Position numbers and translations under genes: made by a program. From Brassica napus (lineage: Eukaryota > Streptophyta > Magnoliopsida > Brassicales > Brassicaceae), in the NCBI RefSeq assembly GCF_020379485.1, contig NC_063449.1, forward strand, positions 35,523,473-35,587,472: a DNA stretch of 64,000 bases, written 5' to 3'. Shown in pieces: positions 48,594 through 63,699 of the stretch. Position 1 is the stretch's first letter. Each line of letters begins with the position of its first letter. The notes beneath the pieces are model-generated. The model ran no database searches. It was given only the letters and a program-made list of their open reading frames with translations, and was not told the origin of the DNA.

Positions 48594-48807
48594 GAGATCA
48601 TTATTTAGAGTTTTTTAGGACGGAGTTCTTAAAGAAATATAAGAAACTGTTTCTTAATTTTTAACTAAAAAGTTAAGAAACTGTTTCTTAAAATAGTTAA
48701 AAAGTACTTTAAGAAACCGTTTCTAAATTTTTTAGTTAAAAATTAAAAAACAGTTTCTTATATTTCCCTAAGAACTTCATCCTACGAAACTCCGGATAAT
48801 GATGCAC
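48594..48807. mobile_element. Harbinger-like MITE
   Basis: Flanked by TTA on both sides (48591-48593 and 48808-48810). The ends GAGATCATTATTTAGAGTTT and AAACTCCGGATAATGATGCAC are imperfect inverted repeats, and the interior folds on TAAGAAACTGTTTCTTA-like palindromes. Related to the elements at 49314-49725. Confidence 0.75.
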
Positions 48808-49313
48808 TTAGGTTACCGGCGTAACATCTTTTCAGTTTAGTTGAATTCTTATATATTATTCAAGGATAATAACTAATATATTTAGGGTTTCAAAGTATGA
48901 CGTGAGTGACAAATTGACTGATCGAAACGAGAATACGACGGCGAGATAATAAGAAATACAAAGTATATAACAACAAAACAAAGAGTAGTAAAGACAGGTT
49001 TCCAAACGATTTATTCAAGGACCATGTTTTTTTTTTTTGAAACTTATTCAAGGACCATGTTGGGCGTCTGGTCTTTCAGATGATGGAATTCCCAGCTCAC
49101 TAATAAGTAAATCACAAACAAAAACATGATAAAAAATATAATATATAGATATCTTTTCTTGAATAAGAAAATCAATATTTTAGAAACCTATTTCTGACAA
49201 AAAACAAATCTTGGTATATCGATTACTATAAAAATTAAGAGTGACCTAAATACATCCTAGCTATATGTTTTAAGAAGGAAAAAAACTAGCTAGCTGTATG
49301 TAATATGTCTTAA

Positions 49314-49725
49314 GAGCATGATTATTGGGGGTTCTTGAGGTGAAATTTTTAGCGGAATATAAGAATATGTCTCTTAGCTTTTAACTAAACAAATTAAGAG
49401 CATGTTTCTTAGGCTTTTTTGTTTAAAAAAAAATCAAAAAGCAAACCAATCGCGGGCCGTTACGAGTCAGTGGGGTCCGCGAACAGTGTAAGAAACTCAC
49501 TAAAATCGGTTCTTAATTAGTAGTTTTTGTAACCGATCCTTAAGGTTTTTGTGGGGGTCCATGCACTAAGAACCTCATTAAAGACTCCGGATAAACATGC
49601 TCTAAGAACCGGCTCTTAAATAAGAGTTTATGAACTGGTTCTTAACTTTTTTAGTTAAAAGTTAAGAGACGAGTTCTTATATTCCGCTAAGAACTCCACC
49701 CTAATAACTCTCACTAATCATGCTC
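49314..49725. mobile_element. Harbinger-like MITE carrying a nested MITE
   Basis: Outer ends GAGCATGATTATTGG and CTAATCATGCTC are inverted repeats, with TAA on the left and TAC on the right. The interior arms share AGCGGAATATAAGAA / TTCTTATATTCCGCT. It is interrupted by the element at 49400-49602. Confidence 0.7.
49400..49602. mobile_element. Inner MITE, same subfamily as the one in ABCG25 intron 2
   Basis: TAA flanks both sides (49397-49399 and 49603-49605); ends GAGCATGTTTCTTAGG and GGATAAACATGCTC. In reverse orientation its interior is nearly collinear with 7258-7473. Confidence 0.8.
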
Positions 49726-50129
49726 TACAAGAAATAGGATTTCTTAATATTGTTGGAACTCGTTTTTGACAAAGTGGTGTATACCATTTTTCTGATGTGT
49801 TTTTCGACGGAGACGTCTGTCGGAAGAACCGGAATTTGGACACGATGTAATCGTCACCGTGAACACTATGAGTTAGTGTATTTGTTAGTCAAAATCGGAG
49901 TTGTTTTGAATGAGAAATGGAGGTCCAAAGTGAATGACATGAAAAGCTTATAAAGCTATATATTTGGTTAAATATAAAATATAACAAATATTTCGCTTTG
50001 GATATGTGGGGTTTGAATTTAGATTAAATAAGTTAATTAGACTTAATGTCAAATAATCTATTTTAAATCTTATTCATAAAATATTTTGATATTTGGTTAA
50101 ATATAAAATATAAACTCAATTAAGTATAT

Positions 50130-50625
50130 TGTTGGTTTTGATTTGGTCAATACAACATTATGACTTAAATTTGCTAACGTCTAGAATCTTTACTCATGGA
50201 AATCAAATTTTCTTTATTGCTAGGATTATGACGTTAGCGACTCCATAAATGACATAACGTATTCATCTTTTTTGAAGTTATAAAAGGAGCTCTTGTGTTA
50301 ACTTATTCGGAGATAGAAAAAACATACAATCCTCCATATTTCTTTTATCTTTCTCTTTAGTTTTTTTTGAGTCCGAGAGTATACACAAAACTTGTTTCGC
50401 CAGGTTTCTGATAGAGTGACGCAAATCAGAAATTTTTTTGCAGTTGTATCTTGGGACTCATTACGTTATCAAACCGTCGCACTACGGGACGTATTTTGAG
50501 TTAAGAAAAGAGATATTATCTCGCTTCTGCAGTTGAATCATCTTTTTTTTTAATCTTTGGTATACTTTTATCAATTTTATTCTTTACAATATTCAGTTCT
50601 CCGTAAATTATATACGGTCTCATCA
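50130..50625 (+). repeat. Possible copia-type solo LTR
   Basis: A TG...CA-bounded segment of 496 bp has a TATA-like ATAAAAGGAGCTC (50281-50292) and then a transcript-leader-like stretch, the arrangement of a small LTR. Flanks TATAT (50125-50129) and AATAT (50626-50630) differ in one base. No internal domains lie next to it. The right boundary is uncertain. Confidence 0.35.
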
Positions 50626-51017
50626 AATATAACCACGTTTTAAAATTCAAAGTCGCGTCTATATAACAAACAACGTACATGTCAGGGCAATTATTTTAGA
50701 TTCATTTCATCTCAGTATGACGTACATAGTAATAAATTGCAGAAGTACAAATGGGTTCCACAATCGTATTATCTTACTAAAAACAACGTCTATATAAATC
50801 AAGAAATTAAAATTAGACATATTTGATTTCATTTATAAAATAAAAAAATTTAGCATCTATGACACATATCAAATCGCACTTCAACTATCGGTGAGTATCT
50901 ACTAAATTACAATATTTTTTTATTTTTTTTATTTTTTTTATTTTCCATGTATTCTCTTTGGTGAAAGACAGTTTGAAGATGGTTTGGTTTAGACAGTGCG
51001 GTCAAACCTCCAGGTTG

Positions 51018-52437
51018 TGATATCTTAATGCATATCTTTAACCATTCATTTTTGCATATTTTGATCATTTATGATAACATTTAGACATGTGTAGGTTGCA
51101 TTGTACTACATATATCCTTATCTTACGATAAAAATGTCAAATGGTGACTTTGGAGCATTTAGAGATGGTTTGAAGTTAAGATTGGTGATTTTCGAGCATG
51201 AGACGAGATGATAAAATATCCCAGTGGCCTTGTGACATCGCAGCGGCTTGTGACCCCGTCGAGAAGCCGCTGCAAGCGCTCAAGAACAGAGACTAAGTGT
51301 GGGAGCGGCCTTGCACAGCAGTGTGTTGAAGCCGCTGGGAAAATACCTCACTCCTTGCCGCATATATACTTGTTGCAGCGGCCTGAAGACGAAGTGAGGA
51401 AGCCGCTGTTGAGCTCCCAGCGGTTTGTTGAATACCACAGCGGCATGACGAACACTGCAAGAAGCCGCTGCAGAGGTTCAACGGCCTAGCGGAGCGGTTT
51501 CGTGCAGCCGCTGCGAGTCCAAAAAGTCAACATTTCGGAGTTTGACCAGATATTTACCCATTTGTGTTTGGGTCAACCCAGGTTTGTTGGGTTGACCTTG
51601 TTTTATTTTAAGCTACTATAAATGTTTCTTAGACCTAATCTTAGGATTTATCTTGTTTTCTATCCAAACACAAAACCTATTTTGGTGAAAGATTCAATCT
51701 TTAGCTTCTTTTCATCTTGATATCTTGTGTTTGCTTGATTATCTTGATCACTAATCATGATTAACCTTCAATCATCATTGATTATTGGGTTTATCATGTC
51801 TATTAGTGAGTAGTTATCTTTGGATTCATGGGTTAGGATGATTAAGTGATGATCTAGAGTGTTTAGAGTTAGATTAATCTATTTCCTTGCATGTTGAGTG
51901 TTCTTAATGCTAATCTAGAGTTGGCCTCTAGACATTTCACACCTGGAAGGTGTTTGATGAAATGTCTGAGCCAACTCAACCATACTCTTTGTTTGTTTAA
52001 CCAAAGACATTTGATGTTAGGAAAACTTAGATAGTTAATGGACATGTTCTTAATGATTGTTTGATTGACACAAACCAAAGACATTTGATGTTTGATCAAT
52101 GAGAGTAAATGAGCATTTATTTTGATAAAGAACTTGTTTAGGATTGTAGTCTAGACTTAAAGAAATATGTTGATTGATACCTTGTCATTCTAGATTGGAT
52201 CTTAGTCATTTGAAGTCAAATTCCTATACCCCATGATTTCTCTTTTATCCTATTGCTTGAAAGTTTATTAATTTATTGTCTTAGAGTCTTGTTAGTTAAA
52301 CCATATCACTTCATTGCACTGAGTGCACTTAGATTAAGTATGAACATGTATTATCTTTGCATTGAAACCACATAGAATTGGACTGACTCTTAAATACTAC
52401 ATTGATTTGACTTAGGATTAGAGATTAATCCTTATCA
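51018..52437 (+). repeat. Athila-type solo LTR
   Basis: It starts TGATATCTTAATGC and ends CCTTATCA. The 5-bp flanks GGTTG (51013-51017) and AGTTG (52438-52442) differ in one base, an aged target duplication. It is collinear with the LTR at 2490-4005 (shared GCATATTTTGATCAT/GGTTGCAT region, ACATTTGATGTT repeats, ATTGGATCTTAGT block) but diverged. No polypurine tract or pol lies alongside, so it is the product of LTR-LTR recombination. Confidence 0.8.
51235..51520. repeat. Array of inverted CAGCGGC motifs in the solo LTR
   Basis: About 12 copies of GCAGCGGC / GCCGCTGC alternate in orientation (direct near 51241, 51303, 51376, 51418, 51437; reversed near 51266, 51331, 51402, 51463, 51507). It occupies the same part of the LTR as the TAGCGRC array at 2825-3105 but the core has C in place of T in nearly every unit. 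Confidence 0.8.
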
Positions 52438-52442
52438 AGTTG

Positions 52443-55400
52443 GATGATACTACAAAGAGCTGGCCAAAGTTTAATGGATTGACTGTAAACAGAAGAAAAA
52501 CCGGATCGATGTGTGATTGGATAAACCGGTGATATGAACAAAGTTAGAATTGAACTGTTTTTATCCCGTGAAAGCTCGGTTAGTTTACGCTCGAATTATG
52601 CTGAAATAGTCAGTTTGTGAATTTCAGAAGTGTTCGGATGAGGATTCAAAAAATGCAGAATTATTGGACAACATTAGTTGGAATTCAGACATGACGGTTA
52701 AGCCGGTTGGTTGGACAACGACTAAAAATCAGTCAAAACATTTAATATTGGTCAAACTAGGATGAGTCGATTCAGACTGTGACGGTCTGTATCAGACAGT
52801 TGTTGTCCGATTCAGACAAGAGCAGTCCATTTTAAACATAGTAGTTAGACATGCCGGCTGGGACATTAAACTTGAGTTCGAATTTCTGCATAAGTAAATT
52901 GGCGGGAACAATTACAAAATAAACTGGAAAAAGGGAAAATAGCACTTGTTACAGTTTTCATTTTTTGGCCGAAGGAAAAATGCGGGAGTGGTTTTTGGAA
53001 CAGTTTTGCGGGCTTAAACTGCCCAACTACTCATTTAATCGTCTTCTTGGCTTCTTTCTTCATTTTCTTTTAACGAAAATCCTAAGGTAGAAAGCAGAGA
53101 GAAACTATCTGATCAACAAAGAAAATCAAACATTTGGCTGGGTCGATCATGTCTGAGTCAAGCAAGATCGTCTGTCGGGTGATTTATACTAAGGAACGTT
53201 TGATTGTTTGAGAGATCTGTGGAAACGAGCGCAAGAGGTGTTAATAACAAATTCATACCGTCTTTAAAGACAAATGTGAGTGCGTGACATAGCCTAATGT
53301 TCATATATATATATCTAAGTTTCATATATCCAACTTCTCTAGCTGATTCATTAACTTATTCCAAATTCTATTGTTTTCTAGTTATCAAAGTCAAAGAAGA
53401 TATCTGGTAAATACAATGGAACTATCTCGGAGGTTACATTGGTCGGTGTAGCCATTAGTAGGTGACGTGCGACAAAAGCTAGCCTTAACTCTTTTAGATA
53501 ATTCGACTCTTTCAATAACTACAGAATTCAAAACTAGTTAACTGGTCACGAAAGAGTAATTCAAGTTAAACAACATCCTTTCGTAGGTTTATAAAAACTA
53601 AGACCATGTTGTATAATTATTTCTTAGGTTTTAACTGTACCGTGTTCTTCTTTGGTTACTGTGTATTTGTAGTATAATACGTTAAAACTAAAACTCTATA
53701 CAGTATATAATAACAAAAAATATTCGAAACTAAAAACCAAAACATTTATAAAAAAAACAGAGGCTATGACTTAGGAGAGAATATTGTCCATAATTTTAAA
53801 CTAACTTGTAATTATAGTAAAAGTTTTTAGTGATAAAATCCTTCAATTATTTTTGAATCCGAAAAAACTATTCAACTAATTTTTCAATGTTTTAAACTCT
53901 CAACTAAAAAAACAGTTAAAATACTCCATCTATAATGAGAAATTCCAAAAAATACCACATTCATAACACTAATTTTCATGTTTACGTTAACCACATTTAC
54001 CCTCACTTTTAAAAATGAAAAGACATTTATAACCCTAAGATTAATTTATCTATACTTAGAGTTTAAAGTTGATGGATAGAATATGGTTTTTGGAATGCGG
54101 AGTTTAGAGTTCAAATAATATACAGATAAATACTTACAAAATTTTTTAAAATAGCTTCAAATTTTTTTATTTTTTTTTATAAAAAGTTAGAATTTGAAAA
54201 AGTATAATTCGAAAGCATAAAAAATAATATTTTTTAAATTTATTTTATTTTTTAATCTTTTATTTATTTAAATAATTATTTATTATATATATTAACGGTA
54301 TAAGAGTATTTTGGCTCTTAATAAAAAATGTATTTTTGAAAATATTTATTTAGTGATGGTAAACATAAATAATGGTACCAAGTAAACATGAAAATTCCTC
54401 ATCCATAATTCCAACTATTTTGGATAGAAATAATTTAAAATTTGTAGTTGAGAGGTTTTATCACTAAGGACTTGTAAAATAATTTATAAATTATAAAAGT
54501 TTGATAATAGTTTATAAATCACTAAAGTAGATAAAAGTTTATAAAATATTATAACATTTCTTATAAAATTTCATAAACAGTATATAGGAGATTATAAATG
54601 TATGTAAGATCATTGATAAAGCCTTATTAATCACTTATAAAATATAGTAAAATCAGTGTAAAAGTTAAAAATAAAGAATAAATATTTTCCAAAATTTTAT
54701 AATGTTATTTATAAAACCTTTTAATTATTTATACAATATTATAAAATATTTAGAAAAATATACCTTTTTAGTAGGAATTGTGAAGCCTTATAAAATCATT
54801 GTTAAAGCCTTATTAGTCATTTGTAATAGTTTATAAGACTTTTAAAACATTGTATAAGTGATTATAAATGATTTATAAACCTTTATCCATTTTTAGTGAA
54901 TGTATAAACTCGTATTTAATATTACTAGCTCTTATAAATTATTTTACAAGTTTTTTTTGGTAAAATCTCTTAACTATATAACTTCTAAAATATTTTCATC
55001 CAAAATAGACGAAGAGTGACATATGTTAACGATTTTTAAGTTAAGAGATTAAAATGTTAAGCTATTAATTAGCAATTGTCTTCTAAGTCAAAAATGATTT
55101 TAAGGGTTATACACAGAAACCATTTATAATAACAACAAAACATTATGATACTAGAAAGCAAAACATTCAACATATTGCGAATATTCATAGACGTACATAA
55201 ATAAATTGGTTGGATGACGTGATTCTACAAAAAGGATCGTAATGTATTTTTAGTTTAGTACATGAGAAAACAAATTTGGAGTTTTGTACTCCCAGGAAAA
55301 AGTTACAGATAGGCTAGAGTTTATTGGAGTCGTAAAGATTCTTCCCCCATAAAATATTAATGAGTTTTGAAATGAAATATATAAAAATGTTACAACAAAT

Positions 55401-56358
55401 TAATCGAATTCTTCAGAATTAACCGAATTTTAAACTCAGCGATCATATATAGATTCTTAAGAGATTAGTCGGGTGTTAAAATCAAGGCCAAAATCAAGTG
55501 AGGTGTTAACAATTGTTTAAAACTGAATTTACACAATTTCCTAAATCAAATAATTTATAATAAAAGTAATATTAATTTCCAAAACTGGTGATAAAATATA
55601 TTTAAATTGTTAAAAATATATATTAAAATACAAATAAGCTTATTAGAATTTCCCCAACAATTTCCAATTTTAAATTGTCATATTAACTTTCAGAAATATA
55701 TTAACAAAATCTCATAAATATAGCAGATTTACTGTACACTACATAAAATCTATATTATTACTTGATTAATATACTTAATATTACAAAAGTTTAGCCATAA
55801 TTTCTTAATATATTACGACTAACAAAACTTAGCAATATATTTTTGGTTGGGAAGGAAAGATAGATTTAATATAAAACTTAATATAATTTCCAAATAAATT
55901 ACGACTAACCGAACTTAACAATAATATATTGGTTGAGAAGGAAAGATAGACATAATATAATATATAAGTCTATTATAATTATCAATAAAAACAATTTAAT
56001 ATATGAAATGATGATTTTAGTTTAGTAAAATATTGTAAGAATATATTAACGATTGATAATAAAATAAATTACGTATAAAATCATAAACTGTTTTATATTA
56101 ATAATATCGAATAAGATACAAGGAAAATGATTTAATAGAGTTATACTATATAACTTCAAAATGTAAATAAGTTATTTAAATTTTGGCAGTAAACTAAATT
56201 ATATATATATAAAAATACAAGGACAAACATGTTATATAAAATATTATTTTAAAATTCTGGATATTTAATACCAATATAATCAACCAACGTGAAAACATTA
56301 AACACTTAAAAAGACAACTAACCTTATTTGACTCATAAATATAAAAACACACATATGG
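52443..56358. other. Gene-free AT-rich intergenic DNA
   Basis: No gene is visible. About 54440-54940 consists of degenerate TTATAAA-rich repeats. An 86-bp-period direct repeat lies at 55801-55865 and 55887-55950 (shared ACGACTAAC and GAAGGAAAGATAGA). TGG at 56356-56358 is the presumed left target triplet of the next CACTA element. Confidence 0.5.
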
Positions 56359-56791
56359 CACTACAAGAAAACAGCGGTATTCTGACGGATATTTCGACGG
56401 AAAATGAAATCTTTGGAATATCCCGAAAAATTTCCGAGGAAACACAAAATTTGGTTTCCTCGGAATTTCCTCGGAATATACCGACGGAATTCCGAGGAAA
56501 TATCAATCCGTCGGAATATTCTTATGGAATACCGAGGAAAAATGTATTCCTCGGAAAAAACCGATGAATTCCGAGGATATATTATAGCCGTTAGAGAGCC
56601 ATTGGGGGGTTTTAAAAATTCCGAGGAAATTCTGAGGAAAGAGCCGTTGCCGTCGGTATTCCGTCAGAATTTCCTCGGTCTGTCGGCATGATTTCAACTA
56701 TAAATACAAGCACCCCTCTTCCTCTTCATTCACTTCATATCTTCATCCTCTCTCTTACTCTCTTTACACACAAATTTGATTCATAAAAAAC

Positions 56792-59700
56792 ATGTCTTCT
56801 TCAAATTATTTTCGTTCTTGGATCGATCGACCTCATTTGGATCCGAACACGAGATTGCTTACGGAAGAATACCAACGAGGTATAACCGAATTCATGGGGT
56901 TAGTTCACCAACAACCGGAAGCAAAAACAGGTATGTTAAGATGTCCTTGCTCTAATTGTAAAAATAGAAAGGTTATTAAAGAGTGGGATGTTTGGACTCA
57001 TCTATATTTGAGTGGGTTTACACGAAGTTACGAAATTTGGTATCATCATGGGGAAACTGATTATGAACATGGTAGTACTAGCGAACCTCAGCCAGCGGTT
57101 AGATTAGAAGAACCAATTAGAACGGATGTAGATTATGGTGTAGGTACTGAGCAAATGGTAAATGATCATTTTAGAGGGGAAGATTTACCCAATGCACAAG
57201 CTAGGAGATTTTATGATATGTTGGATGCTGGAAAGCAACCATTGTACGAAGGTTGCAAAGATGGTCATTCAGCTTTATCATCTGCTACAAGATTGATGGA
57301 CATTAAAACATATTATAATTTGGCTGAAGACTGTGTGGATGCGATTGCTGATTTTGTAAAAGGTATTCTACCCGAGGATAATGTAGCTCCTGGTTCATAC
57401 TACGAGGTTCAGAAACTCGTAGCTGGTCTTGGTTTATCGTATCAGGTAATAAATGTATGCAGCGACAACTGCATGATTTATTGGAGGGCGGATGAACAGC
57501 AGGTTACATGCAAATTTTGTGGAAAGCCTCGTTATAAAGATACGAGTGGAAGAGTTCCAGTGTCATATAAAAGGATGTGGTATTTGCCTTTGACGGAAAG
57601 GTTGCAGAGATTGTATCTGTCTTAACGCACAGCGCAACCAATGAGATGGCATGCATAGCACTCAACAGTTGGTGAGATCAGACATCCTTCAGATGCAAAA
57701 GCGTGGAAGCATTTCCAATCAAAGTATCCCGACTTTGCGTATGAGAGAAGAAATGTCTACCTTGGTGCATGTACTGATGGTTTTAGCCCGTTTGGCAAGA
57801 GTGGAAGACAGTATTCTCTATGGCCAGTCATTCTTACACCATACAACCTACCCCCAAACTTGTGCTTGCGACGAGAGTTTTTTTTTCTCTCGATTCTCGT
57901 TCCCGGACCAGAGCATCCTAAGAGATCACTTGATGTGTTTCTTCAGCCACTAATATATGAGTTGCAACAACTATGGGCTCAAGGTGCTGAAACATACGAT
58001 GTTTCGTGTAAAGAAAACTTTCAAATGCGGGCAGTACTAATGTGGATAATAAGTGATTTTCTAGCATATAGTATGTTATCTGGATGGACAACGCATGGAA
58101 GGCTATCATGTCCATATTGTCAAGATAACACTGATGCTTTCCAACTAAAACACGGAAGGAAAACGTGTTGGTTTGACTGTCACAGGAGATTCCTACCACC
58201 TGATCATCCATATCGTAGGAGTAGGAATTTGTTTACGAAGAACAAGAGGGTGTTTGACAGTCCACCTCCGGAAATTTGTGGGAAAGATTTGAAGACACAA
58301 CTAAGAGATTTTGGTGCAGAAATGACGCCAGACGTCGGTGGACATGAGTGTTTTCCGGTAGATGCTGTTGGAGACCTACATAACTGGCACAAAAAAATGT
58401 ATTTTCTGGGATCTGCCATACTGGGAAGATCATCTGCTAAGGCATAATTTAGATGTCATGCATATTGAGAAGAACTTTTTTGACAATCTCATGAACACGA
58501 TCCTTAATGTTCAAGGTAAAACAAAGGATAATTTGAAGTCAAGACTGGATTTAGTCGATATATGTGCTCGTTCAGAACTTCATGTTGATGAGAATGGTAG
58601 GGCTCCTTTTCCCATATAACAACTTGATGCAGAGGGAAAAGATGCGTTCTTTGATTGGATTTCAAACGATGTAGAATTTCCAGACGGTTACGCATCTAAT
58701 TTGCGTAACTGTATCGAAAGAAAGGAATGAAAGTTTACTGGCTTGAAAAGCCACGATTGCCATGCAATGATGCAGCGCCTCCTTCCGTTTGCCTTCAAGG
58801 AACTATTACCACGAAATGTTCATGAAGCAATTGCCGGGATAAGTGGTTTCTTCCGCGATTTATGCACGAGATCAGTGACTCTTGAAGGTATTGAAAATTT
58901 GAAGACTAACATAGCCGTGATTCAGTGCAACCTTGAGAAGATATTTCCTCCCTCATTTTTTGATGTTATGGAGCATCTTGTTATTCACCTGGCAAGAGAA
59001 TTGGAACTTGGTGGTCCTGTGCAATATAGATGGATGTATCTGTATGAGCGGTATATGTTCCATTTGAAGAAGATGGCGAAAAATTTAAGTAGGGTGGAAG
59101 GTTCTATAGTCGCACAGATGATCAATGAAGAAACTTCAAACTTTGCCGAGTACTACTTTCCAGCAGAAGTTCAGACCAAAAACAGAAGACCTGCTCGGCA
59201 TGATGATAGAGGCGAACGGTCAACATATCATGTTACGGTTCCAGACATTTTCACAGACGTTGGACGACTTAGCGGAAAACCAAAGGACCGTCGACTTACT
59301 GAGCATGAGCGCAGTAATTTGCAAACATATTTGCTCACCAACTGCGAAGAAGTTCTTCAATATGAGAGGTAAATAAATTAGCTTACAAATTTTTATTTTA
59401 ACAAGTTGAAATTTAAATCTTAATTAATTACATTATTGTCATCATATGTACAGGATTTTCATGGCAGAAAAGCGGTTCGAATATAGATACGCCACAGAGA
59501 ACGAACTAGAAGAAATGAAGCAGAGAATATTTTCTGGATGGATGTTTACTTATGTGAGTGCTTTAAACAAATTAAAATATCACATATTTATACTAATTCA
59601 CATTTATTGATATAACATATATATGTGCTATTAATAGGTGTCTGCTGGTTTGGCCAGAGGTGAAACATTTGACGATTGGATACGCGAGATGGTCGTTGGA

Positions 59701-60408
59701 CCAAACTTTGTTGTGAAGTCATATCCGAGATTTTGTACTCGAGGATATGCATTCACAACTCAGAAGAGGAGACGTTCGAGTACGACTTATGATGCTGGCG
59801 TTTGTTCTGCATCAGGAGATGATGTATACTACGGACACATATATGAGATTTTGGAAATCAAGTATTTGGGCATGGTTGGATTGCGCTGTACTGTTTTCTA
59901 TTGTGATTGGCACGACAACACTCTAGATCGAGGTGTGAGAACAGATGCATTTGGTGTTACATTAGTAAATTCGAGGCGAAAGCTGCAATATTATGATCCT
60001 TTCATTCTTGCTTCTCAGGCCGATCAGGTAGTTAAATGTTAATTATTCAGAATGATTCATCATCATGTGTATTAATTTATAATTTTACTAATAATTTTTT
60101 AAATGTTACAGGTTTGTTATATCAAGTACCCCCGGGTAAGGAACAGAGATGATCCATGGGTTATTGTTAGAAGAGTCAACCCGAGAGGACGAGTTCAGGG
60201 AAGTTCTGAGCTGGAAGACCCATTACAACCAAGCACATCTGGCAACTTAAGTGCAACAGAAAATTTAGTTGGAGTTGGCCTTGTAGTCGATTTAACCGAC
60301 TTCGGAGAGGAAGCCGTCGTTCATGTAGAGGATGAACCAGTGATTGGAGAGTTTCACCAAGATCCAGATTCAGATTCATCTGGTGATGATGACTCAGAAA
60401 CAGACTAG
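56792..60408 (+). pseudogene. CACTA 2 transposase (TNPD/TNP2 type)
   Basis: Exons 56792-59368, 59455-59553, 59638-60027 and 60112-60408. The same domains as in CACTA 1 follow in order: Transposase-associated (WIDRPHLDPNTRLLTEEY, CPCSNCKNRK), TNP2 (KRSLDVFLQPLIYELQQLW, CPYCQDNTDAFQLKHGRKT, HNLDVMHIEKNFFDNLMNT), DUF4218 (KSHDCHAMMQRLLP, LELGGPVQYRWMY), DUF4216 (GPNFVVKSYPRF, RCTVFYCDWHDN) and an acidic tail. Four in-frame stops (57623-57625, 57656-57658, 58617-58619, 58728-58730) and an extra A in the run at 58391-58397 destroy it. A TATAAATA lies at 56699-56706. The intron that CACTA 1 has at AIAG/GIS is absent here. Confidence 0.9.
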
Positions 60409-60427
60409 CATCGATTTTTTTTTTTTA

Positions 60428-61205
60428 ATAGAAATACCGAGGAAATTCCGAGGGAAGATAGGTTTTCCTCAGCATTTCCTCAGAATAGACCTTGTCGATT
60501 TAGGGATTTGAGTATAGAGTCTTTTCCTCAGAATTTCTTTGGAATATTCCGACGGAATTACGAGGAAGATAAGGGTTTCCTCGGAATTTCCTTGGAATAT
60601 TCCGAGGAAATTCCGAGGAAGTAGGGTTTTTAAACCGAAAACAACGTTTTGCGGTTTGAATAACACTTATATAACCCTTATTAAGTGTCTTAGACTGATT
60701 ATGAAGTCAAAAATTTGTTCCTTACCCTATAATAAACACTTTTCCGATTGTATGAACGAAATCCCCACAACATAAGAGAAACACTTATACACTTTAATGA
60801 ACGGTAAAGGGAATACTTACAATTCGTTTTGAAATTTTGTTATTTCATAGTTTATGATCATCTATACAAAGATTCCTCAATGGTATGCATTGCATTTGTA
60901 TAAGAAATGATATAGGCCAAAAAAAATTGATGTTTTGAAACCCCAAATATGTGTTCTTCAGAATTTCCTCGGAATATTCCGAGGAAATTCCGAGGAACAA
61001 TATAAACCAACAGAAATACATGCATAGGATATTCTTTTTCCTCGAATTAATGAAATATCCGAGAAAATTCCGACAGATATTTAAGTGTCCGTCGGAATTT
61101 CCTCGGAATTATTTCATTTAACCGGGCAAACCAGCGGCGAAATATTTCGCGAAAATTGAAATTGAAAAACCAAGGAAATTCCGACGGAAACTATCCGTCG
61201 GACCC
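60428..61205. repeat. Internal motif array between the two CACTA 2 genes
   Basis: Two clusters (60430-60625 and 60955-61205) of TTCCGAGGAAATTCCGAGG, TTTCCTCGGAA and a few CCGTCGGA motifs lie just upstream of the TNPA-like leader, at the same relative place as the array at 41819-42022 in CACTA 1. Confidence 0.8.
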
Positions 61206-61344
61206 TAGGTTTTATAACGCCGAGACACTTCTTCTTCCCCATTTCTCTCTTCTTCCTCTCCAGCTCCTCTCCCTCCTCTCCGGCGATCTCCCCCTTCTCT
61301 CTCTTCTTCCTTTCCGGCGAATCCTCTCTAAACCTACACAAATC

Positions 61345-63550
<2,206 letters not shown>

Positions 63551-63699
63551 TTTTTTTTTTTTCAAAAACTCGGAATGTTTTATTTTTATTTGTACAACTT
63601 TGAATATTATCTAATATGTTTTCAATTTTAATTTTAATTTTATATTTTCGAATTTAAATTTCAAAAATTTTATTTTTTTTAAAAAAATTAATTTTTTTT

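Noticed and set aside
49736..49952. CACTA-like fragment (CTACAAGAAATAGG with GTCGGAAG)
   Set aside because: The similarity is too short and no second end or array is present.
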